DNA from: Bacteroidota bacterium
GTDB lineage: Bacteria; Bacteroidota; Ignavibacteria; Ignavibacteriales; Melioribacteraceae
Direction of reading: 5' to 3'
DNA: 64,000 bases
Assembly: GCA_018829205.1 (NCBI GenBank)
Contig: JAHJUE010000022.1
Coordinates: 372,001-436,000 of the forward strand
A program made the position numbers and the translations under genes. The notes beneath the pieces are model-generated. The model made no database searches, was not told the origin of the DNA, and worked only from the letters and a program-made list of their open reading frames with translations. Below, piece after piece: positions 52,569 to 61,217 of this stretch. The stretch's first letter is position 1; each line of letters starts with the position of its first letter.

Positions 52569-54086
52569 ATGGAATTCAGAAGATCTGCGGGTGTATTGCT
52601 TCATCCAACATCATTACCCGGTAAATTTGGAATTGGTGAATTAGGAAGCGAGATATATAATTTTATTGATTTCTTAAAGCATTCAGGACAAACACTTTGG
52701 CAGGTTTTTCCGCTTGGTCCGACTGGATACGGCGATTCGCCCTATCAGTGCTTTTCGGCATTTGCAGGAAATCCTCTGCTAATCAGTATTGAATCATTAT
52801 TAAAAGAAAAACTTTTAACGGAGGATGATTTAACAGAACTTCCAGGGTTTGACCCAAATATTATTGATTACGGAAGTATAATCCCCGCAAAAACAAAATT
52901 GCTTAAAAAAGCTTTTGCAAATTATAAGTCTAACGGAAGCGGGTTAAAGGATAAAATAGAATTATTTAACAATAATAACAAAGAATGGCTTGATGATTTC
53001 GCTTTATTTATGGCGTGTAAAAATTATCATAACGGTGTTCAATGGAGTCAGTGGGAAAAAGAAATTGCTTTCCGTGAAGAAGGCGCGGTAAAAAAATGGA
53101 ATGAGAAATTAGCCGATGAAATTGAATATCAGAAATTTGCTCAATATAAATTTTACGAACAGTGGACGGAAGTAAAAAAATACGCGAATGAAAACGATAT
53201 AAAAATTATTGGCGATCTTCCAATATTTATAGCATATGATAGTTCGGATTTATGGGCCAATAAAGGTTTGTTTTCGGTAAATCAGGAAACAGGGAAATTA
53301 GAAACAGTTGCCGGTGTGCCGCCGGATTATTTCAGCGCTACCGGACAGCTTTGGGGAAATCCGCTTTACAAATGGGAAGTAATGAAAGCCGATAATTTTG
53401 AATGGTGGAAAAAGAGATTTTCGCAGATGTACGAATTAATTGATATTGTTAGAATTGACCATTTTAGAGGGTTCGAAGCATATTTTGAAATACCCGGCGA
53501 TGCCCAGACCGCTATCAAAGGCAAATGGTTAAAAGCACCCGGTATTGAATTGTTTACGGAGATTAAAAAATCTTTGGGCGATTTGCCGATTATAGCCGAA
53601 GACCTTGGAGTTATTACAAAAGAGGTTGAGGAATTAAGAGATATGTTTAATTTCCCCGGCATGAAGATACTTCAATTTGCTTTCGGTGAAGAAGGTGATA
53701 AAGGTTTTCTTCCTCACAATCACTCAAAAAATTGCGTGGTTTACAGCGGCTCGCACGATAATGATACAACACGAGGATTTTTTGAGAATGAAAAAAATGT
53801 AGGTTCGGGAATTTATGAATGGGCACAGAAATATTTGAATTATTACGGCGAAGATATGTGCGGGGCAGTCGTTAATGCTGCTTACGCTTCAGTTGCAGAT
53901 ACTGTCGTTATTCCAATGCAGGATTTATTAAATCTGGGCACCGAAGCCCGCATGAATTTCCCCGGCAAACTCGGAGGAAACTGGACATGGAGATTTACAT
54001 GGGAACAAATACCAACCCAACTGCCGTCTAAGTTGAATGAAATGGCAAATATTTATGAAAGAGATCATAAAGAGAAAACAAAATAA
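52569..54086 (+). CDS. malQ: 4-alpha-glucanotransferase (amylomaltase)
   Basis: The protein has 505 residues, the usual length of single-domain GH77 amylomaltase. GVLLHPTSLPGKFGIGELG at the start, DLPIFIAYDSSDLWANKGLF, the nucleophile region IVRIDHFRGFEAYFEIP, the acid IIAEDLGVIT and YSGSHDNDTTRGF are the family's conserved segments. It transfers maltooligosaccharide units in glycogen or maltodextrin metabolism in the cytoplasm. The ATG at 52569 follows AGAGG by five bases. The TerB-like gene begins 22 bases later, perhaps in the same transcript. Confidence 0.97.
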   Translation: MEFRRSAGVLLHPTSLPGKFGIGELGSEIYNFIDFLKHSGQTLWQVFPLGPTGYGDSPYQCFSAFAGNPLLISIESLLKEKLLTEDDLTELPGFDPNIIDYGSIIPAKTKLLKKAFANYKSNGSGLKDKIELFNNNNKEWLDDFALFMACKNYHNGVQWSQWEKEIAFREEGAVKKWNEKLADEIEYQKFAQYKFYEQWTEVKKYANENDIKIIGDLPIFIAYDSSDLWANKGLFSVNQETGKLETVAGVPPDYFSATGQLWGNPLYKWEVMKADNFEWWKKRFSQMYELIDIVRIDHFRGFEAYFEIPGDAQTAIKGKWLKAPGIELFTEIKKSLGDLPIIAEDLGVITKEVEELRDMFNFPGMKILQFAFGEEGDKGFLPHNHSKNCVVYSGSHDNDTTRGFFENEKNVGSGIYEWAQKYLNYYGEDMCGAVVNAAYASVADTVVIPMQDLLNLGTEARMNFPGKLGGNWTWRFTWEQIPTQLPSKLNEMANIYERDHKEKTK

Positions 54087-54108
54087 TTAATAATAAAAAC
54101 GGATTGAA

Positions 54109-54570
54109 ATGTTAGAACTAATAAAGGATTTACTAACCGGTAAAAAAGAAAAAAACGAAGAAATAATTAATTTAGTACCGTATGAAAAAAAGCTTCAGAT
54201 AGCTACATGCGCCCTTTTTCTTGAAGTGGCTAACTCCGACGATAATTTCGCGAAAGAAGAAAAAGAAAACATTTATAAATCGATGAAAGAAATATTCGGA
54301 CTCGAAGAGCAGTATATAAAAGAATTAATTTCGCTTTCGGAGGAACAAATTCGTAATAGCGTAAGCTTATACGAATTTACGGATATTATTAATCAGAACT
54401 TTTCAAAAGACGAGAAATATGAAGTAGTGAAAAATTTATGGAAATTAATTTACACGGATAATAAAGTTGACAAGTACGAAGATTTATTCATTAAAAGAAT
54501 AAGCAGTAATTTTCATCTGGAACATAAAGATTTAATTGCGGCAAAGCTGGAAGTGAAAAACGACCATTGA
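54109..54570 (+). CDS. TerB-like (tellurite resistance/COG4103) protein
   Basis: The protein has 153 residues, all-helical. KKLQIATCALFLEVANSDDNFAKEEKENIY and LWKLIYTDNKVDKYEDLFIKRIS are the two metal-binding-type acidic helix pairs of the TerB domain (A-x-x-D-x-x-x-x-x-E pattern). Small stand-alone TerB proteins of this length (COG4103 type) are widespread and not shown to confer tellurite resistance. It follows malQ by 22 bases and ends at a bidirectional terminator. Confidence 0.85.
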   Translation: MLELIKDLLTGKKEKNEEIINLVPYEKKLQIATCALFLEVANSDDNFAKEEKENIYKSMKEIFGLEEQYIKELISLSEEQIRNSVSLYEFTDIINQNFSKDEKYEVVKNLWKLIYTDNKVDKYEDLFIKRISSNFHLEHKDLIAAKLEVKNDH

Positions 54571-54579
54571 TTTTTAATT

Positions 54580-54606
54580 GCAGCACAGATTAATAATCTG
54601 TGCTGC
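54580..54606. terminator. Hairpin between convergent TerB and GPx genes
   Basis: The perfect 12-base arms 54580-54591 and 54595-54606 (GCAGCACAGATT and complement) have a three-base loop. It lies between two convergent stops and can serve both. Confidence 0.8.
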
Positions 54607-54612
54607 ATAAAA

Positions 54613-55206
54613 CTATTTTAACAATTCGGCCTCTAAAGCAGAAACCAGTTTCTCACTTTCCGGCTCAATTTTACTTCTGAATCTATTAACAATAGTGCCG
54701 TCTTTTGCTATTAAGAATTTTTCAAAATTCCATTTAATGTCGCCGTTTTCGGTATTAGGATTATTAATCAATATCTCATATAAAGGTTCTTTATCTTCAC
54801 CCAGCACCTTTATTTTATCGAACAATGTAAAATTAACTCCGAAATTAACCGAGCAGAATTCTTTAATTTCTTCATTTGTCCCAGGCTCCTGTCCGCCGAA
54901 ATCGTTGCAAGGGAAAGCTAAAATCTCCAAACCTTTTTCATTGTATTTGGAGTAGATTTCCTGAAGTCCTTTATATTGTTTTGTGTAGCCGCATTCGCTT
55001 GCAACATTTACAATTAATAAAACTTTACCGTTATAATCGGAAAGATTTATTTCATTTCCATTTATATCTTTAACTATTACACCGTTTATATTATCCGGCA
55101 TTTTTCTTTCATCTCCCTTTATTGTTTTTGAATCGGTATTTTGAGCAAAGTTCAAAACAACCATTATTAAAAATAAAAACGGAATTATTTTTATATTTCT
55201 TCTCAT
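54613..55206 (-). CDS. Exported glutathione peroxidase-family thiol peroxidase
   Basis: The protein has 197 residues. It has a signal peptide (IIPFLFLIMVVLNFAQ), so the enzyme works in the periplasm or outside. The peroxidatic cysteine is C72 in NVASECGYT; the rest of the tetrad is in FPCNDFGGQEPGT (Gln) and KWNFEKFLI (Trp and Asn). The second Cys in FPCNDF region and FCSVNFG suggests a thioredoxin-dependent mechanism, as in bacterial Cys-GPx. It reduces hydroperoxides. It is convergent with the TerB gene and lies 78 bases beyond the stop of the broken GNAT gene. Confidence 0.93.
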   Translation of the reverse strand: MRRNIKIIPFLFLIMVVLNFAQNTDSKTIKGDERKMPDNINGVIVKDINGNEINLSDYNGKVLLIVNVASECGYTKQYKGLQEIYSKYNEKGLEILAFPCNDFGGQEPGTNEEIKEFCSVNFGVNFTLFDKIKVLGEDKEPLYEILINNPNTENGDIKWNFEKFLIAKDGTIVNRFRSKIEPESEKLVSALEAELLK

Positions 55207-55284
55207 TTTACAACTCCTTTATAAACCTTTTAACAAATTACTAGATAATTTAGTTCAAATTATTTGAATGTTTTTAAATAAATT

Positions 55285-55797
55285 TCATTTCAATTGTTTA
55301 GCCGAAATTTCATAAACTAACCATTCGCCGAGTTTATCTGTAAAACTGTTTCTGAATTTCATCCCTAACTTTTCTATTACTTTTATGGAAGCAATGTTTT
55401 CCTTAATTACCCTGGCAAGAACAGTTTTTATGTTTAGTTCAATAAATGCAAATTGCAGAACGGCCTTCGCTGTTTCTGTCGCTATTCCATTTCCCCAATA
55501 TTTTTTACTAATTCTAAAACCGATATCTATTTCATTTAATTCTTCTGAGTATTATAATCCGCACCATCCTATATAATTACCGGTTATCTTCTCAATAATT
55601 GTCCATCGTCCGAAACCGAATTTTTTATAATGGTCGTAATTATTAATAAAATCTTCGGTTTCTTTAATCGAATTGAAAGGTTTATCACCGGTAAATTTTA
55701 AGACTTCGACATCAAGATTCATTTTATAAAATCCTTCGGAATCTTCAGCGGAAAATTCTTTTAGAATAAATCTCGTTGTTTGAAGAATAGTTTTCAT
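55285..55797 (-). pseudogene. GNAT (RimJ/RimL-type) N-acetyltransferase with one in-frame TAA
   Basis: A single reading frame of 171 codons covers a complete GNAT domain, interrupted only by TAA at 55552-55554. The first 81 residues (TTRFILKEFSAEDSEGFYKMN ... GWCGL) are followed in the same frame by YSEELNEIDIGFRISKKYWG, then GIATETAKAVLQFAF with the acetyl-CoA-binding loop region, and NIASIKVIEKLGM. A single A-to-T change of AAA would create this stop, since Lys is common at this place (GL-K-Y). The gene is otherwise intact, so inactivation is recent, or the base is a sequencing error. It overlaps nothing and sits seven bases after the AraC regulator gene. Confidence 0.85.
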
Positions 55798-55804
55798 CTA
55801 CTAG

Positions 55805-56638
55805 TTATTGTGAAAAATCGGAGATATTAGGATTTACAATAAACTTATCACGTTTATTAATAAATATTTTCGGGGCTTCGCCTGTAAAATGTTTAAAATC
55901 GCGGATAAAATGAGGCTGATCTGCAAAACCGCAAATATAAGAAAGCTCAGATAGATCAACCCTCTTTCCTTCTCGGATCAAACGGTTCACCTTGTTTAAT
56001 CTAACCAAACGCATATATTTTTTAGGTGAGAGGCCCAGTTTTTGTTTAAACTCTCTTTCAAGTTGACGTTTGCCTATGAACACATTTCTTGTAAGTTCAT
56101 CAATTGAAATTAAGCCGTCATTTTTTCTAATAATTTCAGCCGCACGGTTTAGATAATATAAATTTATTTTGCTGCCGTTTATTTTTTTAAAGAAATATTT
56201 ATGACATTCTGTTATCATATTTTCGGTTGTACTTAATTCTTTAAGCCTGCGGCAGAAGTCGCGGAAGTCTTTAAGGTGTAGACTTTCAATATCAACGTAA
56301 CCTTCATAAAATTCAGCGGCCGGTATCCCGAATATCTGCATGAATCCTTCCGGTTTAAAACGGATACCGAATACTTCAACTTTATCTTTAAAATGAACAC
56401 TATAAGGCTGTGAATACATACCGATCAATGTATAATCCGGCGATGAATCAAATGATGCGCTGTTAAATAATTCACAATGCGAATCAGAAAGATGTATAAT
56501 TAATTCTATATATCCGTTTGGAATCACCCTCTGTTTCAGCAGTTCATTAGAATTAATATTAAATTCACCTGTCCAAAAAAATTCTATATATGGACTGAGC
56601 TCGAACGAAGGGTTATATTCTCGGATATTTACTCTCAT
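55805..56638 (-). CDS. AraC-family transcriptional regulator
   Basis: The protein has 277 residues from ATG 56638; a frame from 56725 adds 29 residues unlike the family and is rejected. The N-terminal half (MRVNIREYNPSFELSPYIEFFW ... RVIPNGYIELIIHLSD) is the DUF6597-type sensor domain found in many Bacteroidota AraC proteins. The C-terminal double helix-turn-helix includes SIDELTRNVFIGKRQLEREF and LSELSYICGFADQPHFIRDFKHFTG. It may control the adjacent cupin and DUF3237 genes, which lie upstream on the same strand. The ligand is unknown. Confidence 0.9.
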   Translation of the reverse strand: MRVNIREYNPSFELSPYIEFFWTGEFNINSNELLKQRVIPNGYIELIIHLSDSHCELFNSASFDSSPDYTLIGMYSQPYSVHFKDKVEVFGIRFKPEGFMQIFGIPAAEFYEGYVDIESLHLKDFRDFCRRLKELSTTENMITECHKYFFKKINGSKINLYYLNRAAEIIRKNDGLISIDELTRNVFIGKRQLEREFKQKLGLSPKKYMRLVRLNKVNRLIREGKRVDLSELSYICGFADQPHFIRDFKHFTGEAPKIFINKRDKFIVNPNISDFSQ

Positions 56639-56757
56639 TTTGCTATCAAAAATAAAGATTAATGCTAAGAAATCAAAACCACTATTCAATTGGGAATTGG
56701 AGCAATGAAATCCGTAGTAATTCACGCAGAAATTCCATTACTCCAATCAACAAATAA

Positions 56758-57180
56758 TTAATCTTCGATAACAGAAGTATCAACCATATTCGAATTTGTA
56801 GGCAACCATGTATTTTCAAAAGTAGCCACAATATTATTTGCCCCGCCGAAAAATCCAAGCACTTTTGCTTTTTCTTTCCCAATATTTCTAAAATTATGTT
56901 CTATCATTTCGGGTACTAAAACTAAACCACCTTTCGAAGCAACGGTTGTTTCTTCACCTACCTTTGCTTCAATTCGTCCTTCAAGCACTATCAAAGTTTC
57001 TTCCGCGCTGTCTGTATGGGAGCCGAGTTCCTCGCCGGGATCAAGTTCAACATATACCGCCGCGCTTTTTTTTGAACCCATAAAGCCGAGCAGCGGGAAA
57101 GCGGCTTTGCACCTTTGTCCGGGATTTTCCGGAGCTGTAAATTCCGTAAGCTCTATTTTATTTAAATCTGCTGTTACCAA
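56758..57180 (-). CDS. Cupin-domain protein
   Basis: The protein has 140 residues and is a single cupin barrel. The first cupin motif is visible as LGSHTDSAEETLIVLEGRIEA and the second as LVLVPEMIEHNFRNIG, with metal-binding His and Glu in both. It may bind a small ligand or act as a dioxygenase or isomerase; the substrate is unknown. It lies 23 bases after the DUF3237 gene and 119 bases before the AraC start, so the three probably function together. Confidence 0.85.
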   Translation of the reverse strand: MVTADLNKIELTEFTAPENPGQRCKAAFPLLGFMGSKKSAAVYVELDPGEELGSHTDSAEETLIVLEGRIEAKVGEETTVASKGGLVLVPEMIEHNFRNIGKEKAKVLGFFGGANNIVATFENTWLPTNSNMVDTSVIED

Positions 57181-57203
57181 TTTTATATCTCCTATTTATA
57201 ATA

Positions 57204-57677
57204 TTAATTTGAATAACCTTTAACTTTTATTTCACCTTTTTTCATGTCAACCTCTCCAATTCCCCATACCTGCTTTTTATTAAGCCAGTCATATTTTTTT
57301 GATGCTGTTGAAAAGTGCATATTAAGATGAAGCTGAGCAGTACCGTCGTTATTTGGAGTTAGAATTCCGTCTTCTTCAAGAAAAATCATTTCTCCGTCGT
57401 CAGTTAAAATTGAGGCTTGAATATTTAAGATAAACTGCTTGTCTGCTCTTACTAATAAATAATCGGTACCTTTGATTGCTCCGTTTATTTTTTCTCCAGT
57501 GATCCGCCCTTCGAATGTAATAATATATCTAGCTCCGTGGGGCGGAACACGGTCTTTTCCTGCAAGCATATCTTCCCAAGATATACCGAAATCGGTTATA
57601 CCTGTTAAATAAATTGTTTCGTCAAAAATATAATTTACGGTTGTCAGCTTTTCCGTTTCATTTATTTCTGTGTTCAT
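57204..57677 (-). CDS. DUF3237 family protein
   Basis: The protein has 157 residues. The pattern FEGRITGEKINGAIKGTDYLLVRADKQFILNIQASILTDDGEMIFLEEDGIL fits DUF3237, a small beta-barrel family often annotated as UPF0311. No catalytic residues are established for the family. It is the first gene before the cupin gene, with a good Bacteroidota-type promoter 40 bases upstream (TAATTTTG). Confidence 0.75.
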   Translation of the reverse strand: MNTEINETEKLTTVNYIFDETIYLTGITDFGISWEDMLAGKDRVPPHGARYIITFEGRITGEKINGAIKGTDYLLVRADKQFILNIQASILTDDGEMIFLEEDGILTPNNDGTAQLHLNMHFSTASKKYDWLNKKQVWGIGEVDMKKGEIKVKGYSN

Positions 57678-57720
57678 TTTGTCCCCTTGTTTTTGTTTTA
57701 CATTTATTTAATTGACAGGA

Positions 57721-57728
57721 CAAAATTA
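57721..57728 (-). promoter_or_regulatory. Putative -7 box TAATTTTG for the DUF3237-cupin genes
   Basis: It is an exact match to TAnnTTTG on the minus strand. The predicted start is near 57716, leaving a leader of about 38 bases before the ATG at 57677. Confidence 0.45.
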
Positions 57729-57890
57729 TATGCTATGTGCAATTTTTGATTGAAAAAAAACGACATAATTTAGGAATGATTTTGAAGGAATAATTATTTC
57801 ACATTAGATTTATTAAGACAGGCGCCGGGATTAATAACAATATAATTTATAAATAACCGCAACATAGATAGGATAAATAAGGTAAAAAAC

Positions 57891-58021
57891 GGCTGTTTCA
57901 AAAGTGCTTTGTAACCCTTAGTATCTTAGGGACTTAGTGGTTTTTTTTGACTTTATTTGATAATTATTTTTTCTGCCGCAAATGCACTAAGACACAAAAT
58001 ATATTTACTTTTAAAACAGCC
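57891..58021. repeat. 131-base inverted-repeat element, MITE-like
   Basis: The terminal arms 57891-57905 (GGCTGTTTCAAAAGT) and 58007-58021 match as inverted repeats at 14 of 15 positions. Inside is a second pair, CTTAGTG near 57934 and CACTAAG near 57985. The interior (CCTTAGTATCTTAGGGACTTAG) resembles the CTTAGTG-type intergenic repeats that are widespread in FCB-group genomes. No target-site duplication is evident. It is non-coding and could be a relic of a non-autonomous transposon or a dispersed palindromic repeat. Confidence 0.55.
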
Positions 58022-58055
58022 ACTTTAAACTAATTATAATATTTTAACTGCTCTT

Positions 58056-58679
58056 CTATTTTTCCTCAAGATTTTCTTTTACTAATGTAACAATTGATCC
58101 GTCTTCAAAATATTTATAAAGATTTTTACCCGGGCATAATGTTGTAGCTGAGTAATCTTTATGTGTTTTAATATTCCCGGCGGATACTTCAAATTTTTGA
58201 GCGAGAAAGGTTAAAAATTTTATTAATGATTGAATCTGCTTTTCGTTCGGTTCCTGGATTTCATAATTTCCCATTATCTCCACCAGCACATGGCCGAAAG
58301 GATTGTATTCTGTGTTGGTATCACCCGGATAATTTACTGGACGGGCTTCGTAAATATTGCCTTCTAAATCCATCATAAAATGATAAGGTATATCAATCCA
58401 TTTCTTTTCCCGGCGGCTCCATGATTGTAGATTACGTATTTTCTGCATGACATTTTCCTGGTCATAAAACTCTTCACCGGCGTGATGAACTGTTAAGTAC
58501 TTTATATTGTGCTGCTGTTTTATTGTATCGGTAAGCGGAACCCATCCCCAATCAGCTCTTTTAACTACTTCTATACTGTCGGGATAATTAATTTCAAACA
58601 AAGGGAATTTAAATTCTTGAGCATTAATTGATAACGCTAAAATAAAATTAATAAAAAAATAAACTCTTGCGATGTGCAT
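58056..58679 (-). CDS. Exported N-acetylmuramoyl-L-alanine amidase (Amidase_2/PGRP family)
   Basis: The protein has 207 residues with a signal peptide (VYFFINFILALSINAQ). The Amidase_2 (type 2, T7-lysozyme-like) domain covers the remainder: the zinc ligands are the first His in LTVHHAG, the His in THKDYSATTLCPG and the Cys of TTLCPG. PYHFMMDLEGNIYEARPVNYPGDTN is the conserved middle. It cleaves the amide bond between MurNAc and L-Ala in the periplasm, in peptidoglycan recycling or remodelling. It lies 36 bases before lysA on the minus strand, so one message may carry both. Confidence 0.92.
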   Translation of the reverse strand: MHIARVYFFINFILALSINAQEFKFPLFEINYPDSIEVVKRADWGWVPLTDTIKQQHNIKYLTVHHAGEEFYDQENVMQKIRNLQSWSRREKKWIDIPYHFMMDLEGNIYEARPVNYPGDTNTEYNPFGHVLVEIMGNYEIQEPNEKQIQSLIKFLTFLAQKFEVSAGNIKTHKDYSATTLCPGKNLYKYFEDGSIVTLVKENLEEK

Positions 58680-58714
58680 TCCAACCCCACTTTACAATGA
58701 TAAGAAATATAATA

Positions 58715-59947
58715 TCAATCCCCGACGTATAATTTTAAAATCGAATCTGTCAATTCATCATTCGACATTCTTTTAGTAACCAGTTTATCAACTCCCTTTT
58801 CAACAAGAATTTCTGAAGGCATTGACCTAAGGTTATAAATACTTCCCATCGAATAGCAGTACGCGCCGCCGTTTTTAACCGCTAAAATATCACCTTCTTT
58901 TATTTCAGGCAGCTCACGCTGTTCGGCGAATACGTCCCCTGTCTCGCATAAATTTCCGGCAACATCGTAAACTTTTTTTTCGCCATCGGGATTACTGAGA
59001 TTTTCAATATGGTGATAAGCATTATAAAGAAGAGGACGAATTAAATGATTAAACCCTGAGTTAGTCCCGGCTATTACCCTTTCTTTATTACGCTTTAGAG
59101 TATTCACTTCCATCAGTAAGGTTCCCGCTTCGGCTACAATATATTTTCCCGGCTCAAAGTACATGTACAATTCTTTACCGTATTCATTGCAAAATTCCGA
59201 AAACATGCGGGCGGCCTTTTTGCCGAATGTTTCATAATCAATTTTTGAGGATTCCGGTCTGTACTGCACCTTAAAACCCCCTCCGAAATCAATAAATTTA
59301 AGGTCGGGGAAATTTTCCTTTTTGGCAATACTAAGAAGATTATTCATGCTTTCAAAAACTTTTTCCGTTTCCCCAATGCCCGAACCGGTATGTTCATGAA
59401 GTCCGACAACCTTTACATTATATTTATTAATAATTTCTTTTACTTCTTCAACTTCCGACATCAGAATTCCAAATTTTGAAACATCACCTGCAGTCATAAC
59501 ATGTTTGTTTTCGCCGGCCATAACATCAGGATTAAAACGCAAACAGACTTCGGAACCGGGATAAATTTTAGCGAACTTCTCAAGACGGGTAATTGAACCG
59601 ATGTTAAAAAGCACGCCAAGTTTTTTTACCTCAAACATTTCTTCATCGGTTATGTTATTGGCAGTATATAAAATATCTTCCCTGTTATATCCTAGTTTTA
59701 ACGCAAGCTGAACTTCTCCGGGACTTACTGTATCCAGGTAGGCATTATTTGCTTTTAACAAGTTTAATATTCCGATGTTATAATTTGCCTTCATCGCATA
59801 AAGAATTTTAAGTTTCGGCCAATTGATATAATTATAAAATTCTTTATATCTCCGGACAATTAAATCTCCGTCATATACATAAAGCGGAGTGCCGTATTTA
59901 ACGGCATACTTAAGCATAGTCATTCGTTCCTGCGTATTTATTTCCAT
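58715..59947 (-). CDS. lysA: Diaminopimelate decarboxylase
   Basis: The protein has 410 residues, normal for LysA. The PLP lysine is K53 in YAMKANYN. GLHEHTGSGIGE and FGGGFKVQYRPES bind the cofactor phosphate, and CETGDVFAEQRELP supplies the Cys of the active site from the second subunit. It converts meso-diaminopimelate into lysine plus CO2 in the cytoplasm, the last step of lysine synthesis. The FGGGF form rather than GGG(L/I)G is characteristic of a subset of Bacteroidota-type LysA, and carboxynorspermidine decarboxylase is a related alternative. It precedes the amidase gene. Confidence 0.88.
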   Translation of the reverse strand: MEINTQERMTMLKYAVKYGTPLYVYDGDLIVRRYKEFYNYINWPKLKILYAMKANYNIGILNLLKANNAYLDTVSPGEVQLALKLGYNREDILYTANNITDEEMFEVKKLGVLFNIGSITRLEKFAKIYPGSEVCLRFNPDVMAGENKHVMTAGDVSKFGILMSEVEEVKEIINKYNVKVVGLHEHTGSGIGETEKVFESMNNLLSIAKKENFPDLKFIDFGGGFKVQYRPESSKIDYETFGKKAARMFSEFCNEYGKELYMYFEPGKYIVAEAGTLLMEVNTLKRNKERVIAGTNSGFNHLIRPLLYNAYHHIENLSNPDGEKKVYDVAGNLCETGDVFAEQRELPEIKEGDILAVKNGGAYCYSMGSIYNLRSMPSEILVEKGVDKLVTKRMSNDELTDSILKLYVGD

Positions 59948-60050
59948 AATTTTTCTGATTATTTATATATGATTTTAATTCATTTAGATTGATTTCACAA
60001 AACCGGAATAATACATTGCTTGTAGAAATAACAAAATATTTTATTTAAAA

Positions 60051-61154
60051 TTATAACAATCTGCCCAATTCAAAAAGCAGGCTGTCAATTTGACTTTCGG
60101 TATGCGTTGAAAACACAACAATTCTTAATGCTCCCGCTTCGCCAGTTCCCATATAATTAATTAACTGTATCGAAATATTTTTGTTCATTAATTCAGTTTG
60201 AATTTTATTCATTTCATTAAAGCTATTTAATGTCCATGCGGCTACGGGAACATTTGTATTTTCAACTTCAATTCCTATTTTACTGAGACCTGATTTTAAC
60301 CGCCGCGCATTTTCCCACAACTTAATTCTCATGCCGGGATTAGATTTTAAAATTTTAAGTCCCGTTAAACTTGCCGCCGCGGCTGAGGAAGGCGGAGGCG
60401 TTGAGCCGTTTTGAGTTTGACTGTGTTTTATGTCTTCAATAAATTTTTTCTTACCGGGAATTATTCCACCGAAACCGCCGAAAGCTTTAGACATTGTTCC
60501 GCCGAAAAACAAACTATCTGAATTAAGATTAAAATGTTCGCACGTTCCGCGTCCGTTTTCACCAATAACGCCGAGGGCATGCGCGTCATCAACCCAAATA
60601 ACACCGTTATATTTTTCAATTAATTTTATGTAATCCGGCAGCGGAGCGATTTTCCCGAATATAGGGAATATGCCGTCTGTAATTAATAAAGGCCTTTCAC
60701 CGGGCAGCAGATTTTTTTTGATTGAATCCTCGAGTCCGTTATAATCGGCATGCGGGAAAGTAAATACGCTTTTACCGCTAAGTTTAGAAGCGTAATTATT
60801 ACTATAGTGAGAAATCTCATCAATAAATATTGAATCGAAAAGATCCATATTTATAAAGGCCTGCACAGCGGCTATATCGCTTAAGAATCCCGACGCAAGA
60901 TAGGCAGCGTCTTCACACGCAAAATATTGAGCCGCGGTCTTTTCTACCTCAAGCAGCAGGGGTGTTGTACCGTAGCTGTTTCTGGACGATGAACTGTTAA
61001 CTCCGTATTTCTTTAACGCTTCAATTGCCGCGTTTATAACTTCATTATTACTATGAAGTTCGTAATAACTTGTTCCGCCGAAATAGGTGTATTCTTTTCC
61101 GTTTATTGTTGTTAATGCTCCCGGCGCGCTTTCCATCAAATAACTGTTTTTCAT
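60051..61154 (-). CDS. PLP enzyme of the BioF/KBL (alpha-oxoamine synthase-like) family
   Basis: The protein has 367 residues. The PLP lysine is K223 in GGTMSKAFGGFGG, with VDDAHALGVIG (Asp189/190, His192) binding the cofactor and EISHYSNNYA around 113-121 as the ring-stacking part. The sequence starts near TYFGGTSYYEL, like BioF (8-amino-7-oxononanoate synthase) and 2-amino-3-ketobutyrate CoA ligase. The usual alpha-oxoamine synthase length is about 390; this one is slightly short at the N-terminus. No biotin genes are nearby, so which acyl-CoA and amino acid are used remains open. Confidence 0.85.
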   Translation of the reverse strand: MKNSYLMESAPGALTTINGKEYTYFGGTSYYELHSNNEVINAAIEALKKYGVNSSSSRNSYGTTPLLLEVEKTAAQYFACEDAAYLASGFLSDIAAVQAFINMDLFDSIFIDEISHYSNNYASKLSGKSVFTFPHADYNGLEDSIKKNLLPGERPLLITDGIFPIFGKIAPLPDYIKLIEKYNGVIWVDDAHALGVIGENGRGTCEHFNLNSDSLFFGGTMSKAFGGFGGIIPGKKKFIEDIKHSQTQNGSTPPPSSAAAASLTGLKILKSNPGMRIKLWENARRLKSGLSKIGIEVENTNVPVAAWTLNSFNEMNKIQTELMNKNISIQLINYMGTGEAGALRIVVFSTHTESQIDSLLFELGRLL

Positions 61155-61217
61155 GATTACCGTTAGTTAAAACTCAATTTGTAAAATTTCTCTTTTGCAG
61201 CTTTTGTTACCTTTTTG

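Larger units (their letters stand above)
57678..58055. other. 378-base intergenic region with a promoter and a 131-base inverted-repeat element
   Basis: The left end holds the DUF3237 promoter. The right half (57891-58021) is an inverted-repeat element described separately. I see no ORF with coding character. Confidence 0.6.
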
